From AP-16 sp036395835 (GTDB lineage: Bacteria; Pseudomonadota; Alphaproteobacteria; Rhizobiales; Xanthobacteraceae), in the NCBI GenBank assembly GCA_036395835.1, contig DASWCW010000042.1:1-63916 (forward strand): 63,916 bases of DNA, written 5' to 3'. This document shows positions 18,702 through 26,761 of the stretch, piece by piece. The notes under the pieces were generated by a model. That model was not told the origin of the DNA, did not search any database, and was given only the letters and a program-made list of their open reading frames with translations. Position numbers and translations under genes: made by a program. Positions within the stretch are counted from its first letter, which is position 1. The number at the start of each line of letters is the position of its first letter.

Positions 18702-19193
18702 TCACATGTTCTTGCCGGACTTGTCGTGCAGGATGTCGGCCGAGAGCAGGACGACGGTCTTGTCGCCCGTGTTCTTCCACCAATGCGAGGTGGTGTGGAT
18801 CTCGCGCGCGACGTCGCCTGCCTTGTGCACGATCGGAACCGCGCAGGTGCTGGCGTATTCGACGATCTCGCCTTCGATGATGTAGATGATCGCCGGCCGG
18901 TCGCCGTGGCTGTGCCAGGGCACGACGCCGCCCGGCTGGATCACGAGCTTGCGCAGTCGCAGCTGGCGGTCCTGGAGTTTCGCCGGCTCCTCGGCAAGGT
19001 TGACCGCGGCGAGCACCGTATCGCTGACGCCTTTGGCGGGCGTTGTGTCCATTTTGGTCAGGTCCGTGCCGCGCTTGTCGGCCGGACATTCGCCGGCACT
19101 CGCCGCGCTCAACATCGTGAACACCGTGCCCGCGACGATGCCGGCCGCGAACAGGCTGTGCCGGACGGCCCGGCCAGTGGTTCGGTAGATCAT
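18702..19193 (-). CDS. Exported cupin-domain protein
   Basis: 163 residues from the ATG at 19193, which has a ggagacgag ribosome site; the longer frame from 19262 lacks support. A signal peptide covers about the first 34 residues (RHSLFAAGIVAGTVFTMLSAASA). The cupin core is PGGVVPWHSHGDRPAIIYIIEGEI (first motif, HxH and Glu) and AGDVAREIHTTSHWWKNTG (second motif with His). The metal ligands appear complete. Periplasmic single-domain cupins of this kind are common beside MFS genes in Proteobacteria; the reaction is unknown. It is probably part of the minus-strand run from the LysR genes to the oxidoreductase. Confidence 0.85.
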   Translation of the reverse strand: MIYRTTGRAVRHSLFAAGIVAGTVFTMLSAASAGECPADKRGTDLTKMDTTPAKGVSDTVLAAVNLAEEPAKLQDRQLRLRKLVIQPGGVVPWHSHGDRPAIIYIIEGEIVEYASTCAVPIVHKAGDVAREIHTTSHWWKNTGDKTVVLLSADILHDKSGKNM

Positions 19194-19338
19194 GTCTCGT
19201 CTCCGTGTTGCTTCGGCCGGGATCGAAGGATCTCGGCAATGGCAATCCGGAGCGTCGGGCAAACGGCGGCGTAACGGAAATACCGGATAGCTTCCGAGTT
19301 CATAGCAGCCGGCTATCTCCGTCCGTGGGGGCGAACGG

Positions 19339-20298
19339 TCAATCGAGGGTGTCGGCGTTCTGGCCGGTGGCGTGCTCGGCTTGCTTGCGCACGGCGAGCG
19401 CCGGCTGTCCGAGCCACTGCGTGCGCATCGCCTCGCGCACGAACGCCCCGACCGCGGGGGAATGCGGCCGTCCGCGCACGGTCACGAGATTCACCTCGCG
19501 CCAGAATTCGGGCTCGATCAGCGGACGCGCGATCACGCCGCTCTGAGGAATGGAATATTCCGGCAGGAAGCCGAAGCCCAGGCCCGCCGCGATCATGGCG
19601 AGAATCCAGTCGTCGCGGTCGCTGCGGTACACGGTTTCGCACGCGGCGCCGCGCTCGCGAAAGATTGGGCCCGCGTAGCCGTTGAATTCGCAATTGGCGC
19701 GATTGAGATAACGCTCCCCGTTCAGATCCTTGACGCGGATGGCGTTTCGCGAAGCGAGGGGATGACCGGGATGGACCACGATCATGTATTGCTCACGGAA
19801 CAGCGGCATGTAATGCAGCCGCTCGTCGTGCTCCCGCCCCGGCACGCAATAGATGCCGACCTCGAGATCGCCGGCGATCAACCGCTCTTCCAGGTCGGGG
19901 GCGCTGGCGTCGAACAGCTGCAATTCGACCCCATCGTGGCGGGATTGCAGGGTGCGGATGAGATCGACAAGATGCGTGGGGGAGACCGTGCACATGACCC
20001 CGAGTTTGAGCGCGGTGTGCTTGAGCCGGGTGAAATCGATCGCCTGCTGCTTGACCGTCTGCGTCTGCTCGTAAACCTGGGTCAGGTACGGCAGCACCAT
20101 GTTGCCCAGCTCGGACAAGTGCGTGCGCGAGCGTTCGCGGTGAAACAGCGGGCCGCCGAGCTCCTGCTCCAGCAGCTTGATGGCCCGCGTCAACGATGGC
20201 TGCGCCACGTTGCACCGCTCCGCCGCGCGGGTGAAGTTGAGTTCCTTGGCGACCGCGAGGAAGTAGCGGATCTGATGCATCTCCACGGAAGGCTCCAT
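19339..20298 (-). CDS. LysR-family transcriptional regulator
   Basis: 319 residues from the ATG at 20298 (ATG at 20280, MHQIRYF, is the minimal start). N-terminal winged helix-turn-helix: MHQIRYFLAVAKELNFTRAAERC...QPSLTRAIKLLEQELGG; C-terminal effector domain from about residue 95 to 300. It is highly similar to the product of the frameshifted gene immediately upstream: both contain PEFWREVNL, TVRGRPHSPAVGA and CEF.GYA, so the two are tandem duplicates. In the effector domain the DLEVGIYCVPG and SDRDDWILAMIAAGLGFGF stretches are shared. It probably controls the divergent 3-hydroxybutyrate dehydrogenase gene or the minus-strand genes behind it. Confidence 0.9.
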   Translation of the reverse strand: MEPSVEMHQIRYFLAVAKELNFTRAAERCNVAQPSLTRAIKLLEQELGGPLFHRERSRTHLSELGNMVLPYLTQVYEQTQTVKQQAIDFTRLKHTALKLGVMCTVSPTHLVDLIRTLQSRHDGVELQLFDASAPDLEERLIAGDLEVGIYCVPGREHDERLHYMPLFREQYMIVVHPGHPLASRNAIRVKDLNGERYLNRANCEFNGYAGPIFRERGAACETVYRSDRDDWILAMIAAGLGFGFLPEYSIPQSGVIARPLIEPEFWREVNLVTVRGRPHSPAVGAFVREAMRTQWLGQPALAVRKQAEHATGQNADTLD

Positions 20299-20352
20299 CG
20301 TTCGCGCAGGCTTCTGCGCCAAGAAGCGGGCCTTTGTTCGGCCGGCCGCCGC

Positions 20353-21326
20353 CTAGCCGGCGGCAACGCGGCGCGGTTTGCGGACCGCGGGGGCAGGCGC
20401 CTCCGCCGGCTCGGCAGGCTCGGCCGGGCGCGGGCGAAGGGCCGGCTTGCCGAACCATTTGATCCGCATCGCTTCTCGCACCAGCGCGCCGACCGCGGGC
20501 GAATGCGGCCGTCCGCGTACGGTCGCGAGATTCACCTCGCGCCAGAATTCGGGCTCCGTGATCGGAATGCCGAGCACGCCCGGATGCTTCACCAGGTGTT
20601 CGGGCATGAAGCCCCAGCCGAGCCCGGAGGCGATCATGGCCAGCGTCCAGTCGTCGCGGTCGCTCCAATATACCGGCTTGCAGGTGACCTGCTGCTCCTG
20701 GAACGTCTTGTCGGCATAGCCGGCGAACTCGCAATTCATGCGATGGATGTAACATTCGCCGTCGAGGTCCTTGACGCGGATTGCGCTCTGCCTTGCCAGC
20801 CGATGTCCGGGATTGATCGCAATCACGATCTGCTCGCGGAACAGCGGCATGACGTGCAGCCGCGGGTCCGGCTCCTGACCGGGGATGCAATAGATCGCCA
20901 CTTCGAGCGCGCCTTCGATGAGCCGCTCCTGCAGGTCCCACGAATTGGCATCACTGAGCTGCAGTTCCACCCCGGGATGATTCCGTTGAATCGATCCGAT
21001 CAGATCGATGATCTGGTCCGGAGCGATGGTGCACATGATGCCGAGCTTGAGCGTGCTCTTCTTCAGGCAGGCGAAATCCCGGGCCAAGCGCGTCGCCTGA
21101 TGCGATTCGTCGTAGATCTGCTGGAGATGCGGCTTCACCATGCTGCCGAGCTCGGACAAGTGCGTGTTCGCCCGCTCGCGATGGAACAACAGACCGCCGA
21201 GCTCTTCTTCCAGCAGCTTGACCGCCCGCGTGAGCGACGGCTGCGAGACGTTGCATTTTTCCGCGGCCTTGGTGAAGTTCAATTGATCCGCACTGCCAGG
21301 AAATATCGGATTTGATGCATCTCCAT
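20353..21326 (-). pseudogene. LysR-family regulator, frameshifted near its N-terminus
   Basis: The natural start MEMHQIRYFLAV (ATG 21326) is followed in its own frame by an early stop at 21279-21281, while the rest of the regulator, beginning DQLNFTKAAEKC, is open in another frame to 20353. Comparison with the adjacent paralog (FLAVAKELNFTRAAE) shows that one base is missing at about 21290-21293; restoring it gives an uninterrupted 324-residue LysR protein. The effector domain is intact, with a Pro/Ala/Glu-rich tail. The longest open frame starts further upstream but would lack the first helix of the DNA-binding domain. Either the gene was recently inactivated or the assembly has a single-base error. 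Confidence 0.85.
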
Positions 21327-21371
21327 AGCGGCACCCTATCGACTCGTTAGCCAACCGGCATTTCAGATCAT

Positions 21372-21401
21372 CGTCCGTCTTCGGCAGAGTTCCGACGGAC
21401 G
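21372..21401. promoter_or_regulatory. Inverted repeat in the LysR / 3-hydroxybutyrate dehydrogenase divergent region
   Basis: A perfect 7-base inverted repeat, cgtccgt (21372-21378) and acggacg (21395-21401), separated by 16 bases, lies in the 114-base space between the divergent LysR start (21326) and the dehydrogenase start (21441). Divergent spacers of this kind usually hold the LysR operator. The spacing is larger than the T-N11-A core of most LysR sites, so the assignment is tentative. Confidence 0.35.
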
Positions 21402-21440
21402 CGCTCCCCCAGGCGCGGGCAGACACGGAGGCTTTTGGCC

Positions 21441-22265
21441 ATGAATATCCCCATGATGCAACGCAATATTATGACCGCGCGCGCGCTCGATGGCAAAGTG
21501 TCCCTGGTGACCGGCTCGACCAGCGGCATCGGCCTCGGCATCGCCCGATCGCTTGCGGCCGCCGGTTCATCCATTGTTCTCAATGGCTTCGGCAAGCCCG
21601 ACGACATCGCCGCGACCCAGTCGCAGCTCGCCGCTCAATTCGGCGTGCAGGTCCAATATTCGGCCGCCGACATGTCGAAGCCGGAAGCCATCGAAGAAAT
21701 GATCGCGACGATCCTGCAGTCTTTCGGGCGGCTCGATGTCGTCGTCAACAATGCCGGCATCCAGCATGTGGCGCCGATCCCGGAATTCCCGGTCGAGAAA
21801 TGGCAGTTGATTCTCGCCATCAATCTGTCTTCGGCGTTCCACACCACGCGTTGCGCGCTGCCCTCAATGCGGGCTCACGGCTGGGGACGCATCATCAACA
21901 TCGCCTCGGCGCATGGGCTCGTCGCCTCGCCGTTCAAATCGGCCTATGTGGCCGCCAAGCACGGTCTGGTCGGGTTGACCAAGGTGACCGCGCTGGAGAC
22001 CGCGGAGGACGGCATCACCTGCAATGCGATCTGCCCCGGCTATGTGTTCACGCCGCTGGTCGAGGCACAGATCGAAGCGCAGGCCAAGGCCCACAACATC
22101 CCTCGCGAGCAGGTGGTCCGCGACGTGCTGTTGGCCCAGCAACCGAACAAGAAATTCGCGACCGTCGAGGAAATGGGCGCGGTTGCCGTGTTCCTGGCGA
22201 GCGACGCCGCGTCCTCGATCACCGGCATCGCGTTGCCGGTCGACGGAGGCTGGACCGCACACTGA
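21441..22265 (+). CDS. 3-hydroxybutyrate dehydrogenase (SDR family)
   Basis: 274 residues. Oxidises (R)-3-hydroxybutyrate to acetoacetate with NAD+, in polyhydroxybutyrate and ketone-body use. SDR marks: VTGSTSGIGLGIA, NNAGIQHVAPI, catalytic Ser in NIASAHG and YVAAK (Tyr and Lys present). The GYVFTPLVEAQI and QQPNKKFATVEEMG stretches are characteristic of the PHB-linked 3-hydroxybutyrate dehydrogenases, which supports the substrate call. The ATG at 21441 has a ggagg site 9 bases upstream; a TTG at 21435 is less likely. It diverges from the two LysR genes, which probably regulate it. Confidence 0.88.
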   Translation: MNIPMMQRNIMTARALDGKVSLVTGSTSGIGLGIARSLAAAGSSIVLNGFGKPDDIAATQSQLAAQFGVQVQYSAADMSKPEAIEEMIATILQSFGRLDVVVNNAGIQHVAPIPEFPVEKWQLILAINLSSAFHTTRCALPSMRAHGWGRIINIASAHGLVASPFKSAYVAAKHGLVGLTKVTALETAEDGITCNAICPGYVFTPLVEAQIEAQAKAHNIPREQVVRDVLLAQQPNKKFATVEEMGAVAVFLASDAASSITGIALPVDGGWTAH

Positions 22266-22344
22266 GGGGAGGCGCTCCGCTGCCGTGCTTCCTGATGCCT
22301 GATGCTGAAATTCACTCTTACAAGAATGACGATAGGAGGTATCC

Positions 22345-22827
22345 ATGTTCATGCGCATCGCCAAGCTTTGCTCGACCGGTGCCCTCGTGTTCGTGCTGGC
22401 TGTGTCTGTACCGGGCTCGACGAAGGCCGCCGAGGAGGACGGCATCGTCAGGGTCAAGAGCGCGTATTCGATGGGCGAAACGATCGCCCGCCTCAAGCAG
22501 GACATCGCGGACAAAGGCATCCGGTTCTTCGACGAGGTCGACCAATCCAAGCTCGCCGCGGCCGCTGGAATCAAGCTGCGGCCGTCCACCCTGCTGATTT
22601 TCGGCAATCCCCCGCTCGGAACGCTGTTTCTGACGTCCAATCCGGCGGCCGGGCTCGATTGGCCGGTTCGTCTGCTCGTGATCGAGGACGAGCACGGACA
22701 GGTGTGGACGCTTTACACGGATTTCAGCTGGATCGCCCATCGACATGGCATCAAGGATCGGGACGCTGCGTTCAACATGGCAACCAACGTGATCTCGTCC
22801 ATCACCTCCAGCGTGACGGCGAAATAG
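22345..22827 (+). CDS. Exported DUF302-domain protein
   Basis: 160 residues with a signal peptide (cleavage near STKA-AEE, about residue 29). The DUF302 domain follows, with VKSAYSMGETIARLKQDIADKGIRFF at its start, LRPSTLLIFGNPPLGT in the middle and LDWPVRLLVIEDEHGQVW after it; the pattern is complete. DUF302 proteins are small alpha/beta proteins, often periplasmic; their biochemical role is unknown. A strong aggaggt site precedes the ATG. It lies 79 bases after the dehydrogenase gene and 105 bases before a DUF1622 gene. Confidence 0.88.
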   Translation: MFMRIAKLCSTGALVFVLAVSVPGSTKAAEEDGIVRVKSAYSMGETIARLKQDIADKGIRFFDEVDQSKLAAAAGIKLRPSTLLIFGNPPLGTLFLTSNPAAGLDWPVRLLVIEDEHGQVWTLYTDFSWIAHRHGIKDRDAAFNMATNVISSITSSVTAK

Positions 22828-22932
22828 CGACGCCGGGCCGCATCGGCTCCGGGATTCGCGCCGGAGCCGATTCAAAGAGTTGCAGAACGCGCACGGGAAA
22901 CGGTCAGCATCGAGCCGCGTGGAGACGACCAA

Positions 22933-23370
22933 ATGCATGATGCTCCTCCGATTCTGATCGCTCTCGAGAAGCTGGTCAGTCATTGGCTGCACGTTGTCGG
23001 CAACGGCATCGAAGTGTTCGGAGTTCTGGTCATCGTCGCCGGCATCGGATGGTCCACCTACGTGTATGTGCGCCGGCGAACCGGCGAGCAACGTTACGAC
23101 GATTACAAGATCCGCATCGGCCGCTCGCTTCTGCTCGGGCTCGAAGTGCTCGTCGCGGCCGATATCGTGAAGACCATCGCGCTCGAGCTCACCTTCATGA
23201 GCCTCGGCGTGCTGGCCTGCCTGGTGCTCGTGCGCACGTTTCTCAGCTGGACCCTGGTGCTGGAGATCGAAGGCCGCTGGCCGTGGCAGCGGGAAGCGTC
23301 CGGTGCTGCGGTAACGGGCTCGGATCGGCCCGTCGCGGTACGTTCGCCAAGACCGCAGGCGGCTAGCTGA
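22933..23370 (+). CDS. DUF1622-family membrane protein
   Basis: 145 residues with three hydrophobic segments (about 18-42, 68-86 and 88-106) and the family stretch YKIRIGRSLLLGLEVLVAADIVKTI, followed by a hydrophilic C-terminal tail of about 30 residues. DUF1622 proteins are small integral membrane proteins of unknown function found widely in bacteria. A ggag site lies just upstream of the ATG. The DUF302 gene comes before it and an exported MsrB after it, so all three products of this cluster are envelope proteins. Confidence 0.85.
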   Translation: MHDAPPILIALEKLVSHWLHVVGNGIEVFGVLVIVAGIGWSTYVYVRRRTGEQRYDDYKIRIGRSLLLGLEVLVAADIVKTIALELTFMSLGVLACLVLVRTFLSWTLVLEIEGRWPWQREASGAAVTGSDRPVAVRSPRPQAAS

Positions 23371-23462
23371 ACGGCCCAAGCGACCATACGTTAAGCACGC
23401 AAAGCGCCGAGGACCCTCTGCCACCGGACCGCAGGCCCGGTCACCAAGCCCAAGGAGGCGAC

Positions 23463-23978
<516 letters not shown>

Positions 23979-24008
23979 GCGCACCGCGCGCATCGACGTG
24001 TCGCCCGC

Positions 24009-24047
24009 TCAAATGACTTCCTGGGTCTTGTCGTCGGTCTCGCCGTA
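24009..24047 (-). repeat. Copy 2 of a 39-base direct repeat: remnant of a fumarase beta-subunit gene end
   Basis: 39 bases match 25028-25066 at 37 positions, in the same orientation. The matching bases at 25028 are the last codons and stop of the fumarase beta gene, and the frame here still reads YGETDDKTQEVI-stop on the minus strand. No further fumarase coding sequence is seen beyond it. The toxin-antitoxin pair lies between the two copies, which suggests a gene-end duplication on insertion, or the rest of a deleted gene copy. Confidence 0.75.
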
Positions 24048-24103
24048 AGCCGCGCCGGAATGCTTGATCCGAGATTTGCAGCCCGGCTCTGGAGAGATCG
24101 AAC

Positions 24104-24616
24104 TCAGTCTGCTGCGCGCGCAAGCGCCGCAGCCGCGGTCGAAGTTGGAAGAAACAATCTGCTAGGCCGAGTAGGAAATCGTCTGAAACCGAAGTCCTCG
24201 TAGAAGGCGACGGCGTGGTCGTCCTTGGCATCGACAACGATTGCAAACACCGCCAGAGATCGGCTTGCGCTCAAGATGCGCCGCACGGCATCGGCTAAAA
24301 GCAGCTCTCCGATCCCTTGTCCGCGTACCTTCTGGTCACGGGCAAGTCGGCCGATCAGTGCCGCGGGGATCGTGTCGTATCGTGGCAATTTTCGCGCGAT
24401 CTCGTCGGGTAGATCATCGATGACGAGGGTGAACGAACTCAGGCTGTAGAAGCCGACGACACCGTGCTGGTCATCAACTGCCACGAACACGCGTGCGACG
24501 TTTCGTTTCTGGTCTTGGCCCGCTCGCCGGTGGAACCAATCATCGAGAGCCGATTGGCGGCAAGAGAATGCCGCTCGATCGTGCTGTCTGCCGAGCGGCT
24601 CGATGGCAATTCCCAA
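24104..24616 (-). CDS. GNAT acetyltransferase toxin (TacT-like)
   Basis: 170 residues from a TTG start at 24616, six bases after the antitoxin stop. The GNAT fold shows FVAVDDQHGVVGFYSLSSF (central strands), the acetyl-CoA loop RDQKVRGQGIGELLLADAV and VDAKDDHAVAFYEDFGFRRF. Toxins of this family acetylate aminoacyl-tRNA and stop translation; they are always paired with a DUF1778 ribbon-helix-helix antitoxin, as here. The initial CRQSALDDWFHRRAGQDQKR block is typical of this toxin group. The pair is flanked by two copies of a fumarase gene end. Confidence 0.9.
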   Translation of the reverse strand: MGIAIEPLGRQHDRAAFSCRQSALDDWFHRRAGQDQKRNVARVFVAVDDQHGVVGFYSLSSFTLVIDDLPDEIARKLPRYDTIPAALIGRLARDQKVRGQGIGELLLADAVRRILSASRSLAVFAIVVDAKDDHAVAFYEDFGFRRFPTRPSRLFLPTSTAAAALARAAD

Positions 24617-24622
24617 GTTGGG

Positions 24623-24913
24623 TCATCCGAACAGTTTGCGATGGCGCTTGAGCGCCGTCACGAGCTTCTTCGTTGGGGTCGGGGGACTGGAGATCGCGTC
24701 AAGGAATGCGTCGCGATCGCCGCCGGTGAGCACCATGCGCTCGTGTTCGTCGAGCACCCGACGTGCGCCTTCATAGGCGAGGTCTCCGGCCGTCAAGCCG
24801 GTGACGGCCATGGCGCGCTGGATGATGTGCTTTGCCGAAGCAGCGACGCGCAGCTCGATGCGCTCTCTCTTGAGTTCACGATCGATCGGCCGTTTGCGAC
24901 GCGGGATTGCCAT
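24623..24913 (-). CDS. DUF1778 ribbon-helix-helix antitoxin (TacA-like)
   Basis: 96 residues. The N-terminal ribbon-helix-helix DNA-binding part reads RIELRVAASAKHIIQRAMAV, followed by the linker GLTAGDLAYEGA and a C-terminal stretch that wraps the toxin. It neutralises the GNAT toxin encoded six bases downstream and represses the shared promoter. The ATG at 24913 lies inside a perfect inverted repeat, which fits autoregulation. A gaggga ribosome site lies in the same repeat's loop region. Confidence 0.9.
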   Translation of the reverse strand: MAIPRRKRPIDRELKRERIELRVAASAKHIIQRAMAVTGLTAGDLAYEGARRVLDEHERMVLTGGDRDAFLDAISSPPTPTKKLVTALKRHRKLFG

Positions 24914-24964
24914 GAGACGTCTCCCTCATGGCATATATGTACGGCAGTTCCCCGTGCATGGCAA
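24909..24964 (-). promoter_or_regulatory. Promoter and operator of the toxin-antitoxin operon
   Basis: On the minus strand a ttgcca -35 (24959-24964) and a tacata -10 (24936-24941) are separated by exactly 17 bases. Directly after it is a perfect 8-base inverted repeat, gccatgag and ctcatggc (24909-24916 and 24925-24932, spacer 8), which covers the ribosome site and the antitoxin start codon. This is where an RHH antitoxin is expected to bind, so repression would block both transcription and access of ribosomes. Confidence 0.6.
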
Positions 24965-25027
24965 GGACACGGATCTGCGGCCGGGATCGCGGCCTGCCGC
25001 GGACGCGAGAGAGCAAGCGTGTCCGCC

Positions 25028-25066
25028 TCAAATCACCTCCTGGGTCTTGTCGTCGGTCTCGCCGTA
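25028..25066 (-). repeat. Copy 1 of a 39-base direct repeat (3' end of the fumarase beta gene)
   Basis: The last 39 bases of the fumarase beta-subunit gene, including its stop codon, are repeated at 24009-24047 with two mismatches. The two copies lie 1,019 bases apart and enclose the toxin-antitoxin operon. See the partner copy for details. Confidence 0.75.
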
Positions 25067-25786
25067 GCGCCGCATCGTGGCGGGCCGCGTGCCGGCATAG
25101 AGCTTCTCGATGCCGGGCGCGATTTTCGCGTTCTCGCGCTCGAACAGGCTGTTGCCGGCAACATCGCTCTCGACCAGGAACGGCCCGAAATTCTCCACGT
25201 CGAGCACCCAGACGGCCTGCGCGAGGCCGAGTTCTTCGAGCCAATAGACGCCGGCGACGCCCTTGATGCCGCGGCCGAGCAGCGCGCCGGTGCCATAGCC
25301 GACCGTGGTCAGATAGATCGCCTGGTTCGGCACGAAGATGTTTCGGTAGACCTCCGACGTCATGCCGCCCTTGCCGATGATGATGTTGCAGCCCGACAGC
25401 TTGAACCAGCTGTCGAGCCATTTGACGAAGCGGAACGATGCGGTCGCGCTCACCGCTCCGACGTTGTAGCCGGGCTCGGCTTTGGCCGGCGTTGCGGCAT
25501 GCGGTGCCACGTCGTCGGCGTCCTCCATCGGGGCGCTGGGGATCGCGGCCACCGAATAGGTGCCGTCGGGATTGACCCTCGCCGCCGGCGAGCAGTGAAA
25601 ATTCGCGGATCCAAGCGCTTCCTTCGGGGCCGGCATGCCGGCGCCGTCCTCGATCGCGTGCTTGTAGGCGCCTTCGCGCGCCGTGAAGATGCGGCCGGTC
25701 AGATAGACGACGGTGCCGATCTCGAGCGTGCGCAGATCCTCGGCCGTGGCCGGGAGTCTCAGCGCAACGGTCTTGAGGCCGGCCAT
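25028..25786 (-). CDS. Class I fumarate hydratase / L-tartrate dehydratase beta subunit
   Basis: 252 residues. C-terminal half-enzyme of the two-subunit iron-sulfur hydro-lyases that convert fumarate to malate or tartrate to oxaloacetate. Markers: GTVVYLTGRIFTAREGAYKH near the N-terminus, the IIGKGGM loop, and a C-terminal swivelling domain (GVAGVYWLEELGLAQAVWVL). The ATG at 25786 is chosen because it lies 4 bases after the alpha-subunit stop; the longer frame runs into that gene. Being fifth to sixth gene of the sdhB-D-C-A operon, it most likely hydrates the fumarate made there. Fumarase and tartrate dehydratase cannot be told apart safely from sequence alone; context favours fumarase. Confidence 0.87.
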   Translation of the reverse strand: MAGLKTVALRLPATAEDLRTLEIGTVVYLTGRIFTAREGAYKHAIEDGAGMPAPKEALGSANFHCSPAARVNPDGTYSVAAIPSAPMEDADDVAPHAATPAKAEPGYNVGAVSATASFRFVKWLDSWFKLSGCNIIIGKGGMTSEVYRNIFVPNQAIYLTTVGYGTGALLGRGIKGVAGVYWLEELGLAQAVWVLDVENFGPFLVESDVAGNSLFERENAKIAPGIEKLYAGTRPATMRRYGETDDKTQEVI

Positions 25787-25790
25787 CGTC

Positions 25791-26750
25791 CTACTCCGCG
25801 GCTTCCGCCGCCGGCCGTTGCCATTCCGCGGTCGACCGGCGCATGTAATCGGTGAACCACATCGGGTCGGTGCGGAACTCGGCGCGCCCGTCGGCGCCAA
25901 CGCGCGCGCAGGCCCGGCGCGAGGACAGACAGAACATGTGCACGCTCATCGGCATGCCGCCGGTGTGGCAATAGCCGACCTCGATGTGACAATCGACGAC
26001 CATCGAGCTGCCCATGAACCCCATGGCGCCCATGCCGATACTGTTGCCCAACGTCTTGAGTTCGTCCTCGATCGCGGCGATCTTCGGATCGGGGTTGCGC
26101 GAGCCGACCACCCGCAGGCAGGCGGCCTGCTTGCCCAGCACCATCGAGATGTCCTTCGAGCCGCCGAGACCGACGCCGACGATCGCCGGCTGGCAGGCGA
26201 GCCCGCGCTTGCCGAAGCCGATCAGCGTGTCGAGATAGAAGCGCCGGATGCCCTCGATGCCGTCGGCCGGAAACAGCATGCGATAGTCGCTGCCGAACAG
26301 GCCGCCCTTGTGCACCGTGGTGAGCTCGATCCAATCCGCATCGGGATGGAACGAATATTCGATCTCCGGGGCGCCGATGCCGACGTTATTGTTGTGGTCG
26401 GTGCGCCAGAGCGGATGCACGCGGTTGGGGCGCAGCGGCACCTCGTGCGTCGCCTTGGCGGTCGCCCGGCGCAGCGCCGCCTCGAGCGCGACCGGTCCGC
26501 CCTCGACGCGCGCCTCGTTGCCGATCTTCACGTACCAGCGCGGCACGCCGGTATCGCCGCACATGGCGCGGCGGTCGTGCTTGGCGGCTTCGTAGTTCTC
26601 CAGCATCGCCTGCAGCACGAAAGCGGAAAGCTCCCCGGTTTCCGTATTGGCGCACCGGCGCAAGCCATCGAGATAATCGTCGGGAATCTCGATCGCCGCC
26701 TTGGCCATCAGCGCTTCTGCCGTGCGTTCGAGCGACGATAAGGGGATCAT
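25791..26750 (-). CDS. Class I fumarate hydratase / L-tartrate dehydratase alpha subunit
   Basis: 319 residues, carrying the oxygen-sensitive [4Fe-4S] cluster of the hydro-lyase. Cys candidates for the cluster are in AMCGDTGVP, the DCHIEVGYCHTGGMP stretch and HMFCLSS. Other family blocks: PLRPNRVHPLWRTDHNNNVG, HKGGLFGSDYRM and VGVGLGGSKDISM. The ATG at 26750 lies 11 bases after the flavoprotein gene and 4 bases precede the beta subunit, so all six genes (sdhB to fumarase beta) form one operon. Together with the SDH-like complex it would interconvert succinate, fumarate and malate. Confidence 0.9.
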   Translation of the reverse strand: MIPLSSLERTAEALMAKAAIEIPDDYLDGLRRCANTETGELSAFVLQAMLENYEAAKHDRRAMCGDTGVPRWYVKIGNEARVEGGPVALEAALRRATAKATHEVPLRPNRVHPLWRTDHNNNVGIGAPEIEYSFHPDADWIELTTVHKGGLFGSDYRMLFPADGIEGIRRFYLDTLIGFGKRGLACQPAIVGVGLGGSKDISMVLGKQAACLRVVGSRNPDPKIAAIEDELKTLGNSIGMGAMGFMGSSMVVDCHIEVGYCHTGGMPMSVHMFCLSSRRACARVGADGRAEFRTDPMWFTDYMRRSTAEWQRPAAEAAE

Positions 26751-26761
26751 GCTCGGCTCCA

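Noticed and set aside
17375..18880. A 501-residue plus-strand frame over the MFS gene
   Set aside because: Composition rich in Arg, Glu, Gln and Gly with no motifs; the minus strand holds a clear MFS transporter.
20345..20364. Hairpin at the end of the second LysR gene as a terminator
   Set aside because: The 7-base stem has no T-run and overlaps the stop codon in very GC-rich sequence, so it is not distinguishable from chance.
20951..21334. A separate small gene at the start of the second LysR
   Set aside because: It is a shadow created by the frame change in the LysR gene; it has no ribosome site or family resemblance.
23379..23462. Possible riboswitch or structured leader before msrB
   Set aside because: Short GC palindromes (accgg...ccggt) are present but no known riboswitch pattern could be matched; too little to support.
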